Shown here: one piece after another, positions 24,365 to 31,844 of the stretch
How the letters are laid out: each line of letters starts with the position of its first letter
Numbering within the stretch: position 1 is the stretch's first letter
DNA from: Gammaproteobacteria bacterium
GTDB lineage: Bacteria > Pseudomonadota > Gammaproteobacteria > Acidiferrobacterales > Acidiferrobacteraceae
NCBI GenBank assembly: GCA_028064935.1
Contig: JAPTWT010000207.1
Location: 1 to 33,175 of the forward strand
DNA length: 33,175 bases
Direction of reading: 5' to 3'
Notes under the pieces: generated by a model
The model's input: the letters and a program-made list of their open reading frames with translations, nothing else
Told to the model about the DNA's origin: nothing
The model's database searches: none
Translations under genes and position numbers: made by a program

Positions 24365-26659
24365 ATGACTAAGAATCTCATCATTGTCGAGTCGCCCGCC
24401 AAGGCCAAGACGATGGGCAAATATCTGGGCAAAGGCTTCACGGCCTTGGCCTCGTACGGCCATGTGCGCGACCTCATACCGAAAAAGGGCGCCGTCGACA
24501 CGGATCATGACTTCAGCATGAAGTACGAGGTCATCGAGAAGAATCGCAAGCACATTGACGTCATCATCAAGGCCATGAAAAAGGCCGATGTCCTCTATCT
24601 CGCCACCGACCCGGACCGCGAAGGCGAGGCCATATCCTGGCATCTCTATGAAATCCTGAAAGACGAGGGCCTGCTGGGGGACAAGCCGGTGCATCGTGTA
24701 GTGTTCCACGAGATCACGAAGGGCGCCATCCAAAAGGCGGTCGCCGAGCCGCGTGCGCTTTCCGAGAATCTCGTCAACGCCCAGCAGGCGCGCCGCGCCC
24801 TCGATTATCTGGTCGGCTTCAACCTCTCGCCCCTGCTCTGGAAGAAGGTGCGCCGCGGGTTGTCGGCAGGTCGCGTCCAGAGCCCGGCCTTGCGCCTGAT
24901 CGTGGAGCGCGAGGAGGAGATCGAGCGCTTCGTGGAGCGCGAGTATTGGACCATTGACTCGGAGATGGAGGCCTCAGGGCAGGCCTTCCGGGCCCGGCTC
25001 ATGATGCTTTCCGGGGAGCGCCTCGACCAGTTCGCGGTGACCGACGCCACACGTGCCGCCGAGGTCGAGGCGCGTCTCAAGGACGGCGCGCGCGACGGGC
25101 ACTACCGCGTGCGCGCCGTGGAGCGCAAGCAGCGTCGGCGCAATCCAGCCCCACCCTTCACGACCTCTACGCTCCAGCAGGAGGCCGCGCGTAAGCTGTA
25201 TTTCACGGCCCAGCGCACCATGCGCACCGCGCAACAGCTCTACGAAGGCGTGGCGATCGAAGGCGAGACCGTGGGCCTGATAACGTATATGCGCACGGAT
25301 TCCGTGACCCTGGCGCAGGATGCGCTGACCGAGATCCGCGGCGTGATCGCCGAGCGCTTCGGGGCCGACAAGCTGCCGTCTGCCCCCCATGTCTACAAGA
25401 CACGATCCAAGAACGCCCAGGAGGCCCATGAGGCCATAAGGCCGACCTCGGTGGGTCGTGCGCCGGAGGACCTGCGCCCCTTCCTGACCCCCGAGCAACT
25501 GAAGCTCTACGATCTCATCTGGCGCCGCACCATGGCCTGCCAGATGATCCCCGCGGTCCTCGATACCATGGCCGTGGACCTCGAGGCCGGCCCCGGCGAT
25601 ATCTCGCGCGCGACCGGTTCGGTGGTGCTCGTGCCGGGCTTCATGACGGTCTATCAGGAAGATGCCGACGACAAGAAGGGGGAGGAGGACGAGTCGGACC
25701 GGTTGCTCCCAGACATGCGCGAAGGCGAGCGCATCGCCTTAAAGGAGATCCATAAGGAACAGCATTTCACCGAGCCGCCGCCGCGCTATTCGGAGGCGAG
25801 CCTGGTGAAGACCCTGGAGGCCTTCGGGATCGGCCGCCCCTCCACCTATGCGACCATCATCCAGACCTTGCAGCAACGCGAGTACGTGGTACTGGACAAG
25901 CGTCGCTTCAAGCCCACCGACGTCGGGCGGGTGGTGAATAAATTCCTCGCCCAGCACTTCGAGCGCTATGTCGATTACGATTTCACGGCGCGGCTCGAAG
26001 ACGACCTGGATGCAGTCTCGCGCGGCGAGAAGGAGTGGGTCCCCTTGTTGCGCAACTTCTGGTCGGAGTTTCATCGCCAGGTGAGCGACAAGGAGGACGC
26101 AGAGCGCCCAGGCGTGGAGGTCCTTGCCGAGACCTGCCCGCAATGCCATAAGCCGCTGTCCAAGCGCCTTGGGCGTAACGGCTATTTCATCGGCTGCACC
26201 GGTTACCCCGAGTGCGATTACACGCGCAACCTGGGCGAGGAGGCCGAGGCGCCGGCGGCCGAGGTGATTCCGGACCGCGTCTGCCCGTTGTGCGCAAGCC
26301 CGCTCGTGATCAAGCGTGGCCGCTATGGGCGCTTCATAGGTTGCAGCAATTATCCGAGTTGCCGTCACATGGAGCCCCTGGAGAAGCCCAGCGACACCGG
26401 GGTGACCTGTCCCGAGTGCCGCCAGGGTACGCTCCTGAAGCGCAAATCCCGATACGGCAAGATCTTCTATTCGTGCTCGCGTTATCCGGATTGCAAGTAC
26501 GCGGTCTGGAATCCCCCGCTCGCCGAGCCCTGCCCGCAGTGCGGGCACCCGATCCTGACGATAAAGACCACCAAGCGGCGAGGCACCGAGAAGGTGTGCC
26601 CGCAGAAGGAGTGCGGCTACAGCATCCCCTGTCCGGAGTGCGCCGAGGGCGGTCCCTGA
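24365..26659 (+). CDS. topA: DNA topoisomerase I (type IA)
   Basis: Relaxes negative supercoils through a single-strand break. It is 764 aa, shorter than the 865 of E. coli. The TOPRIM domain lies at the N-terminus (IIVESPAKAKTMGKYLG, and the metal-binding TDPDREGEA at 81-89). The active-site tyrosine is Tyr308 in GLITYMRTDS. The segment PFTTSTLQQEA is at about 264-274. From about residue 590 four Cys4 zinc-ribbon repeats follow (CPQC...CTGYPEC, CPLC...CSNYPSC, CPEC...CSRYPDC, CPQC...CPQKEC), ending PCPECAEGGP. The start is the ATG at 24365. It follows smg as is usual. Confidence 0.97.
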   Translation: MTKNLIIVESPAKAKTMGKYLGKGFTALASYGHVRDLIPKKGAVDTDHDFSMKYEVIEKNRKHIDVIIKAMKKADVLYLATDPDREGEAISWHLYEILKDEGLLGDKPVHRVVFHEITKGAIQKAVAEPRALSENLVNAQQARRALDYLVGFNLSPLLWKKVRRGLSAGRVQSPALRLIVEREEEIERFVEREYWTIDSEMEASGQAFRARLMMLSGERLDQFAVTDATRAAEVEARLKDGARDGHYRVRAVERKQRRRNPAPPFTTSTLQQEAARKLYFTAQRTMRTAQQLYEGVAIEGETVGLITYMRTDSVTLAQDALTEIRGVIAERFGADKLPSAPHVYKTRSKNAQEAHEAIRPTSVGRAPEDLRPFLTPEQLKLYDLIWRRTMACQMIPAVLDTMAVDLEAGPGDISRATGSVVLVPGFMTVYQEDADDKKGEEDESDRLLPDMREGERIALKEIHKEQHFTEPPPRYSEASLVKTLEAFGIGRPSTYATIIQTLQQREYVVLDKRRFKPTDVGRVVNKFLAQHFERYVDYDFTARLEDDLDAVSRGEKEWVPLLRNFWSEFHRQVSDKEDAERPGVEVLAETCPQCHKPLSKRLGRNGYFIGCTGYPECDYTRNLGEEAEAPAAEVIPDRVCPLCASPLVIKRGRYGRFIGCSNYPSCRHMEPLEKPSDTGVTCPECRQGTLLKRKSRYGKIFYSCSRYPDCKYAVWNPPLAEPCPQCGHPILTIKTTKRRGTEKVCPQKECGYSIPCPECAEGGP

Positions 26660-26677
26660 CCGGGCATCGGGGATCGG

Positions 26678-26709
26678 GAATAAGGGCCGCCCGCGGGACG
26701 TCCTTATTC
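26678..26709. other. Inverted repeat between topA and dsbD
   Basis: Arms GAATAAGG and CCTTATTC (8 bp) with an inner CCCGCGGG palindrome, just after topA. No T-tract follows, so a Rho-independent terminator is doubtful. It may cap the topA 3' end. Confidence 0.4.
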
Positions 26710-26733
26710 GCGGGTGGTGCTAGGCGGGGTTCG

Positions 26734-28527
26734 ATGGATAGGCGCGCGGTGCTTGCGGTAGTCGTGGCGGTCCTGTGTCTGGGGGCCATGCCGATCCCGG
26801 CGGCGGCCCGCCCGTTGGCGCCGAATCAGGCCTTCCGGTTCCACGCCGCCATCGTGCACGGCGCGCTGAAGGTGCGCTGGACTGCTGCCCCCGGTTACCA
26901 CATCTACCGCAGTCGCGTGCATCTCGCGGTGGCGCCGCGCAGCGTGCGTCTGGCCCCGTTCCATCTCCCCAAGGGCCGATGGGTCAACGACCCGGCCTTC
27001 GGCCATCAGCAGGTCTATGAGGGCCGGACAGTACTGACCATCCCATTCGTGCAGGCGCCGGGGGGACGCATGGTGCGGGTCACGTCGCGCTATCAGGGCT
27101 GCGCGAATGCCGGGATTTGTTATCCGCCGCTCGCCAAGACTGTGGTCCTCAAGATCCCTGCCGCCGGCATCGGCCCGCGATCGTCTCCGCCTGCGGCGTT
27201 GACCCCGGTGTCGTCGGTCGCCGCTTCGCCCCCCAGAATCACGCCACCCTGGGGCACCCTGGTCTTGTTTCTGGCCGCCGGGCTCGGGCTTGCGTTCACC
27301 CCCTGCGTCTTTCCCATGATCCCGATCCTGTCGGCGACCATCGTCGGTCAGTGCCGAGGGCGCGCGCGCCCCCTAACCCTGTCCCTTGCCTATGTGGTGG
27401 GCATGGCTGCGACCTATACCACAGCCGGCATCATCGCCGCGCTCACCGGGCACTATGTCCAGGCGGCCTTCCAGAACCCCTGGGTGCTGTCGGCCTTCAG
27501 CGCCCTGTTCGTGGTCCTGGCGCTGTGCATGTTCGGGCTCTATGACCTGCAGATGCCGCGTGCAGTCCAGGAGCGCCTGGGCCGTTACGGCCAAGGCGGC
27601 CAGGTGCTCGGCACCCTGGTGCTGGGGGTATTCTCGGCCTTGATCGTGGGCCCGTGTGTGGCCGCGCCCCTGGCCGGGGCGCTTTTGCTCATCTCGCGCA
27701 CCGGGGATGTGGTCTTTGGCGGCCTTGCGCTCCTCGCCTTGAGCATCGGCATGGGCCTGCCGCTGCTTGCCATAGGGACCTCCGCCGGCCATTTCCTGCC
27801 CAAGGCTGGCCCGTGGCTCGACAAGATCCGCGCCGTCTTTGGGCTACTCATGATCGCGGTGGCGATCTGGCTCGAAGGCCGCATCCTGCCCGGCCCTGTG
27901 ACGCTCGGGCTATGGGCGTTGTTGGCCATCGTCGGCAGCGTGGCGCTTGGGGCCCTGGAGCCCCTGAAGTCCGGTTCCCCCGGCGCGGCCAGCCTTATGA
28001 AGGGCCTGGGGGTGGCGATTCTCGGCTACGGCCTGGTGCTCGGTGTGGGGGCCCTGTCGGGGGCCAGCGATCCGCTCGCCCCGCTTGCGCGCCTGTCTAC
28101 GAGCGGCCCGCGTCCTGTCGCGGGCCCGCGCCTCACGTTCCGCACGATCCATGGCGTACGCGGCCTGAAGGCAGTCCTCGCCGGCGCCCATGGGCGCCCC
28201 GTACTGGTGGATTTCTGGGCCTCATGGTGCGTGCAATGCCGGCGCATGGACGACAACACCTTTCACGACCCGCGCGTCGTGACGGCCTTGCGTTCGCTGG
28301 TCCTGGTGCGCGCCGACGTGAGCCAAGATAATGGCCGGGCCCGGCGCCTGCTGGCCCATGTGCAGGCCTTTGGGCCGCCCACCCTCGTCTACTTCAATCG
28401 TCACGGGGCGCGGGTCGGGGAATGGCCGGGTTATGAGGGGCCGCACACCCTTCTGGCCCATATCACGCGGCCGGACTCGGCGCACGCGGGCCTATCGCAC
28501 CGACTATCGGCCGATATCGTCAATTGA
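26734..28527 (+). CDS. dsbD: Thiol:disulfide interchange protein DsbD
   Basis: Moves electrons from cytoplasmic thioredoxin across the inner membrane to periplasmic disulfide isomerases. It is 597 aa. The signal peptide is at about residues 1-25 and the alpha domain at about 30-145, with the redox pair Cys123/Cys129 in QGCANAGICYPP. Eight predicted membrane helices lie at about 172-445, with Cys191 (FTPCVFPMIPI) and Cys308 (GPCVAAPL). The C-terminal thioredoxin domain carries WASWCVQCRRMD (Cys499, Cys502). All six essential cysteines are present. The ATG at 26734 follows AGGCGGGG. The next gene is a DsbC/G-like protein, a likely client. Confidence 0.95.
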   Translation: MDRRAVLAVVVAVLCLGAMPIPAAARPLAPNQAFRFHAAIVHGALKVRWTAAPGYHIYRSRVHLAVAPRSVRLAPFHLPKGRWVNDPAFGHQQVYEGRTVLTIPFVQAPGGRMVRVTSRYQGCANAGICYPPLAKTVVLKIPAAGIGPRSSPPAALTPVSSVAASPPRITPPWGTLVLFLAAGLGLAFTPCVFPMIPILSATIVGQCRGRARPLTLSLAYVVGMAATYTTAGIIAALTGHYVQAAFQNPWVLSAFSALFVVLALCMFGLYDLQMPRAVQERLGRYGQGGQVLGTLVLGVFSALIVGPCVAAPLAGALLLISRTGDVVFGGLALLALSIGMGLPLLAIGTSAGHFLPKAGPWLDKIRAVFGLLMIAVAIWLEGRILPGPVTLGLWALLAIVGSVALGALEPLKSGSPGAASLMKGLGVAILGYGLVLGVGALSGASDPLAPLARLSTSGPRPVAGPRLTFRTIHGVRGLKAVLAGAHGRPVLVDFWASWCVQCRRMDDNTFHDPRVVTALRSLVLVRADVSQDNGRARRLLAHVQAFGPPTLVYFNRHGARVGEWPGYEGPHTLLAHITRPDSAHAGLSHRLSADIVN

Positions 28528-28572
28528 GGCATGGCGGCCGTCGCGTCGCGGCGTCCGCCAGAGGGGGAAGGC

Positions 28573-29151
28573 ATGGTATTACCGCGATGGCTGAAGATCG
28601 GGCTCGTGCTGGGCGCTTTCAGCGCCCCTGTGTGGGCGCATCGCCCGGTATCCGCCGCGAAGCAGGCCCACCGCCTGGTCCTGTATCGGGCCCTGAGGGA
28701 TGCGGCTGGCATCACCGAGGGCCATGGCCGGCGTGTGGTCTACGACCTTTTCGATCCCAACTGCCCCTACTGCCACATCCTCTACGAGCATCTGCAGGGC
28801 CTGATCAAGCCCTATCACCTCACCGTCCATGAGATCCCGGTCGCCTATCTCACGCCGTCTAGCGAAGGTAAGGCCGCGGCCCTCCTTGAGGCGCCCGACA
28901 GGCGCGCGGCCCTGCGCGCGGCGCAGTCCCACTACTCCTGGAAGACCGGCAGCTCCATCGCCCCGCGACGGCCATCGGCGGCGGTGCGCAAGGAGCTCGC
29001 CTACAACCTGAAGCTCGATACGCGCATCGTGGGCTTTCCGCTGGTGCCGATCCTCGTCTACCAAAAGACCGACGGCACCATCCGCATCGTCAATTCCGGG
29101 GCGCCCCCGGTATGGGCCTTGAAACAGATGTTGGCGGGCATCAAGCAGTAG
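28573..29151 (+). CDS. Periplasmic DsbC/DsbG-like thiol protein
   Basis: 192 aa from the ATG at 28573, which follows a GGGGGAAGG ribosome site; an ATG at 28531 is possible but would hide the signal peptide. The signal peptide is at about residues 1-22 (GLVLGAFSAPVWA). The thioredoxin-fold active site is CPYC (Cys64, Cys67) in FDPNCPYCHILYEHL, and the cis-proline loop is LVPILVY. The motif and neighbourhood fit a DsbD-reduced isomerase or reductase. It lacks the long N-terminal dimerisation domain of true DsbC/DsbG, so it may be monomeric. It overlaps gpsA by 11 bases, tail to tail. Confidence 0.85.
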   Translation: MVLPRWLKIGLVLGAFSAPVWAHRPVSAAKQAHRLVLYRALRDAAGITEGHGRRVVYDLFDPNCPYCHILYEHLQGLIKPYHLTVHEIPVAYLTPSSEGKAAALLEAPDRRAALRAAQSHYSWKTGSSIAPRRPSAAVRKELAYNLKLDTRIVGFPLVPILVYQKTDGTIRIVNSGAPPVWALKQMLAGIKQ

Positions 29152-30193
29152 CGGGGTCGGCCTCGGTCCTGGGGTCGCGGTTCAAGAGCGCCGTGACCGC
29201 CGCCTGCGGGCTGCGTCCGGCGAACAGCACCTGACAGACCTGTTCTGTGATCGGCATGTCGACGCGGTGTTCGCGGGCCAGGGCGTAGACCTCGCGGGCG
29301 CTGGCAACGCCCTCCGCGGCCTGTCCGAGCTCGCCCAATATATCGCCCAGGGAGCGCCCGCCGGCGAGTGCCAGACCCACGCGGCGATTGCGCGACAGGT
29401 CATCGGTGCAGGTCAGGACGAGATCACCGACCCCGGAAAGGCCGATGAGGGTCTCGGCGCGCCCGCCAACCGCCGCCCCGAGCCGCAAAAGCTCGGCGAG
29501 CCCGCGGGTGATGAGCGCGGCGCGGGCGTTAGCCCCGAATCCCAGGCCGTCACTGATGCCGGCCGCGATCGCCAGCACGTTCTTCACCGCCCCGCCGATC
29601 TCGGCGCCTATGACATCGTCGCTCGTGTAGACGCGCAGGCGCTCGCTCCGGACCCACGAGGCCACGGTCTCGGCGACCACCGGATCCTGCGAGGCGATGG
29701 TCATTGCCGCCGGTAGCCCGGCCGCGATTTCGCGCGCGAACGTGGGACCGGTCAGCAGCGCGGCCGGCCGCCCCGGGCGCGCCTCGCTGTGAATCTCTGA
29801 CAGGCGTTTGTGGGTTCCCGACTCCAGGCCCTTGGTGGCCCACGCCACGGTGGTGGCCTCGTCGCATAGCGGTGTTATTACGCGCAGGAGGGTTCGGAAG
29901 CCGCCGCTCGGGACCGCCAGCATGAGGCCGGCGGCGGTCCGGCACACCCGTTCCAGGTCGTTCTCGATCTCTAGATTGTCCGGGAAGCGAATACCCGGCA
30001 AGGCCGCGGTGTGGGCACGTTCGTGGGCGAGACGCGCCATGCGCGCCTCATCCGAACCCCACAGCACCACGCGCCGTCCCGAGCGCGCCATGGTGATGGC
30101 GAGGGCCGTTCCCCAGGCCCCCGCGCCCAGGACCCCTAGTGTCGCGTGCGCCCCATCCTCAATGGGCGCTGTGCCCATCTTGAATGTCGCCAT
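29141..30193 (-). CDS. gpsA: Glycerol-3-phosphate dehydrogenase [NAD(P)+]
   Basis: Reduces dihydroxyacetone phosphate to sn-glycerol 3-phosphate for phospholipid synthesis. It is 350 aa. The dinucleotide motif is GVLGAGAWGTALA (glycines at 23, 25, 28). Conserved lysines are Lys121 (WATKGLE) and Lys204 (GGAVKNVLAIAAG), and GLSGVGDLVLTC is present. The first 18 residues lie ahead of the usual start and overlap secB by 35 bases; the ATG at 30178 (residue 6) is an alternative start. Last gene of arsR-rhodanese-grxC-secB-gpsA. Confidence 0.95.
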   Translation of the reverse strand: MATFKMGTAPIEDGAHATLGVLGAGAWGTALAITMARSGRRVVLWGSDEARMARLAHERAHTAALPGIRFPDNLEIENDLERVCRTAAGLMLAVPSGGFRTLLRVITPLCDEATTVAWATKGLESGTHKRLSEIHSEARPGRPAALLTGPTFAREIAAGLPAAMTIASQDPVVAETVASWVRSERLRVYTSDDVIGAEIGGAVKNVLAIAAGISDGLGFGANARAALITRGLAELLRLGAAVGGRAETLIGLSGVGDLVLTCTDDLSRNRRVGLALAGGRSLGDILGELGQAAEGVASAREVYALAREHRVDMPITEQVCQVLFAGRSPQAAVTALLNRDPRTEADPATA

Positions 30194-30626
30194 CCTGCTT
30201 CTGTTGGTACAGCATCTCGAAGTTCACGGGATTGATGAGCAACTGCGGGAACCCGCCCTTGGAGACGAGATCGTTCACCACCTCGCGAGCAAACGGCAGC
30301 AGGATATTGGGGCAGGCGATCTCCAGGACCTTCTCGAGCTCGCTGTCGGGCACGCCGGTGATGCGAAACACCCCCGCCTGCTTGGTTTCTGTGAGAAAGG
30401 CCGTCCGTTTGTCCATGCGCGCGGTCACGGTCACCGCCAGCACCACCTCGTGCAGCCCTTCGGCCGGATTGACCGGGCTGTGCTCGATGCCGAGTTGCAT
30501 GTCGACCTCCATGGCCGCCTTTTCCAGAAACACGGCGGGGACGTGCGGCGCCTCGAAGGAGATATCCTTTACGTAGATCTTTTCCAGGCTAAAAACGATT
30601 TCCGGGTCCGTGTTTTGATCCGCCAC
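30159..30626 (-). CDS. secB: Protein-export chaperone SecB
   Basis: Tetrameric chaperone that holds preproteins unfolded for SecA. It is 155 aa, as in E. coli. Family blocks are EIVFSLEKIYVKDISFEAP at about 9-27, LHEVVLAVTVTA near 58-69, and CPNILLPFAREVVNDLVSKGGFPQLLINPVNFEMLY at about 105-139. It begins with GTG at 30626, preceded by AAGGAG five bases upstream. It is 44 nt after grxC, in the conserved yibN-grxC-secB-gpsA order. Confidence 0.97.
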   Translation of the reverse strand: MADQNTDPEIVFSLEKIYVKDISFEAPHVPAVFLEKAAMEVDMQLGIEHSPVNPAEGLHEVVLAVTVTARMDKRTAFLTETKQAGVFRITGVPDSELEKVLEIACPNILLPFAREVVNDLVSKGGFPQLLINPVNFEMLYQQKQDGDIQDGHSAH

Positions 30627-30670
30627 GAGGGCTCCTTACAGGATAGTTGAGGGTTGTCGTTTACCGGCGG

Positions 30671-30928
30671 TCACAGGCCAAGCAGGGGGTCGAGTTCCCC
30701 CCTTACATCCAGTTGCGCGAGTTCCCGGTAGCCTCCGATGTGACGGTCGCCTATGAAGATCTGCGGGACCGTGGTGGCGCCACGCGCGCGCTCGACCATT
30801 TCCCGGCGCCGCTCGGGCTGTTCGTCCACGCGGACCTTCTCGACCGGAACGCCCTTTTGTTCCAGCAGGCGCGAGGCCATCTGGCAATAAGGACATACGC
30901 CCGTAGTGTACATCAAGACCTTGGCCAT
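30671..30928 (-). CDS. grxC: Glutaredoxin 3
   Basis: 85-aa glutathione-dependent oxidoreductase. The dithiol active site is CPYC (Cys12, Cys15), the cis-proline loop TVPQIFI, and the glutathione-binding GGYREL follows. The length and all motifs match GrxC. It lies eight bases after the rhodanese gene. Confidence 0.96.
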   Translation of the reverse strand: MAKVLMYTTGVCPYCQMASRLLEQKGVPVEKVRVDEQPERRREMVERARGATTVPQIFIGDRHIGGYRELAQLDVRGELDPLLGL

Positions 30929-30936
30929 AGAAGACC

Positions 30937-31350
30937 CTATGAGATAATGGGGAGGTTGGCGCTACGCCACGCCGACAGCCCACCCGCGAGATTACGGACA
31001 TCGCTAAAGCCCGCCTTACGCAGCATTCCCGCGGCGCGGGCCGATCGCGCGCCGCTCGCGCAGCAGATGATGATCGGCTTCTCCTTGTATTTTTTCAGCT
31101 CCTGGCTGCGCGCCGCTACCTGACCCAAGGGGATATTGATCGCTCGGGCAATATGTCCACTCGCGAATTCCTGCGGTTCACGCACATCCACGATCACGGC
31201 CGATTTATGGTTCAGGATCTGGACGGCCTCCTGACTCGTCACTTTTTGTGTCCCGGGGCCGCCCTCGAGCACCGAGCTGGCCAAAAGCAGGCCACCCACC
31301 ACCGCCAAAGCCAGGAACAGATACCAGTGTGCGATTACGAACGCGAGCAT
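30937..31350 (-). CDS. Membrane-anchored rhodanese-like sulfurtransferase (YibN-type)
   Basis: 137 aa. One N-terminal membrane helix at about residues 8-27 and a single rhodanese domain at about 38-134. The active-site loop is CASGARS with catalytic Cys97 (preceded by Cys96), the CxxGxR pattern of sulfane-sulfur carriers such as YibN and GlpE/PspE. Conserved VDVREPQEFASGHIARAINIP is at about 54-74. GAGGG six bases before the ATG gives a good start. It lies 9 nt behind the ArsR-type regulator, whose likely signal is sulfane sulfur, and just ahead of grxC. Confidence 0.92.
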   Translation of the reverse strand: MLAFVIAHWYLFLALAVVGGLLLASSVLEGGPGTQKVTSQEAVQILNHKSAVIVDVREPQEFASGHIARAINIPLGQVAARSQELKKYKEKPIIICCASGARSARAAGMLRKAGFSDVRNLAGGLSAWRSANLPIIS

Positions 31351-31359
31351 GGCCTACCC

Positions 31360-31704
31360 TCAGCGCTCGTCGGGGAGCGTGCAAAAGGCCATGCGCATGG
31401 CCCCGATGAGCTGTAGGATGCGCGGGTCGGCGATCCGGTAAAAGACCTTGTTCGCATGTTTACGGGACGCCAGTATCCCTTTATCGCGCAAAATCGACAG
31501 ATGTTGCGAGATATTGCTCTGCGAGGTCCCCACCTGGACGACGATATCTTGTACACTCACCTCTGTGGCGGCGCCGAGTATGCACAGGATCTTGAGTCGC
31601 AATGGGTGCGCGATCGCCTTCAGCGCCCGCGATGCGAGCTGGATATCCTCCTCGTTGGTGATGAGGATGTCGTCCAGGGGCTGGATGATCTCGGAAGGTA
31701 CCAT
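31360..31704 (-). CDS. ArsR-family regulator, BigR/SqrR-like (putative persulfide sensor)
   Basis: 114-aa winged-helix repressor. The helix-turn-helix lies at about residues 50-75 (QDIVVQVGTSQSNISQHLSIL) and the wing at KHANKVFYRIADP. The arsenite-binding CxC of ArsR is absent (TEVSVQDIV in its place). Instead there are just two cysteines, Cys41 (LKILCILGA, alpha-2) and Cys108 (MAFCTLPD, alpha-5). These match the pair near 41/42 and 107/108 that forms a di- or tetrasulfide in BigR and SqrR. The adjacent rhodanese supports a sulfide or persulfide response. AAGGGAG precedes the ATG. Probably the first gene of the operon running through gpsA. Confidence 0.85.
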   Translation of the reverse strand: MVPSEIIQPLDDILITNEEDIQLASRALKAIAHPLRLKILCILGAATEVSVQDIVVQVGTSQSNISQHLSILRDKGILASRKHANKVFYRIADPRILQLIGAMRMAFCTLPDER

Positions 31705-31783
31705 ATCGACTCCCTTAAGGTCGCGAAGGGCGCGTTGCCGTACAGCGAATCATCGCCGCCCGGCTGTCGCCCGAAACAAAACA

Positions 31784-31796
31784 TTATACAATATAA
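31784..31796. promoter_or_regulatory. AT-rich palindrome, putative operator between arsR and gpmI
   Basis: TTATA-CAA-TATAA is a perfect inverted repeat in an AT-rich island (about 31779-31806) within GC-rich surroundings. On the minus strand it overlaps TATAAT (31783-31788), a likely -10 for the arsR operon with a leader of about 70 nt. Binding there by the ArsR protein would repress its own operon and could affect gpmI. This is inferred from position and symmetry. Confidence 0.5.
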
Positions 31797-31844
31797 GTGG
31801 GATTTAAAAGACCGGATAACGGGATCCCGCGCGGAGCGCGCTTC

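Noticed and set aside
26678..26709. Intrinsic terminator after topA
   Set aside because: The hairpin has no following T-run and its loop is long, so it is listed only as an inverted repeat.
31360..31704. Arsenic-resistance repressor
   Set aside because: The CxC metal-binding motif is missing and no arsenic genes are nearby.
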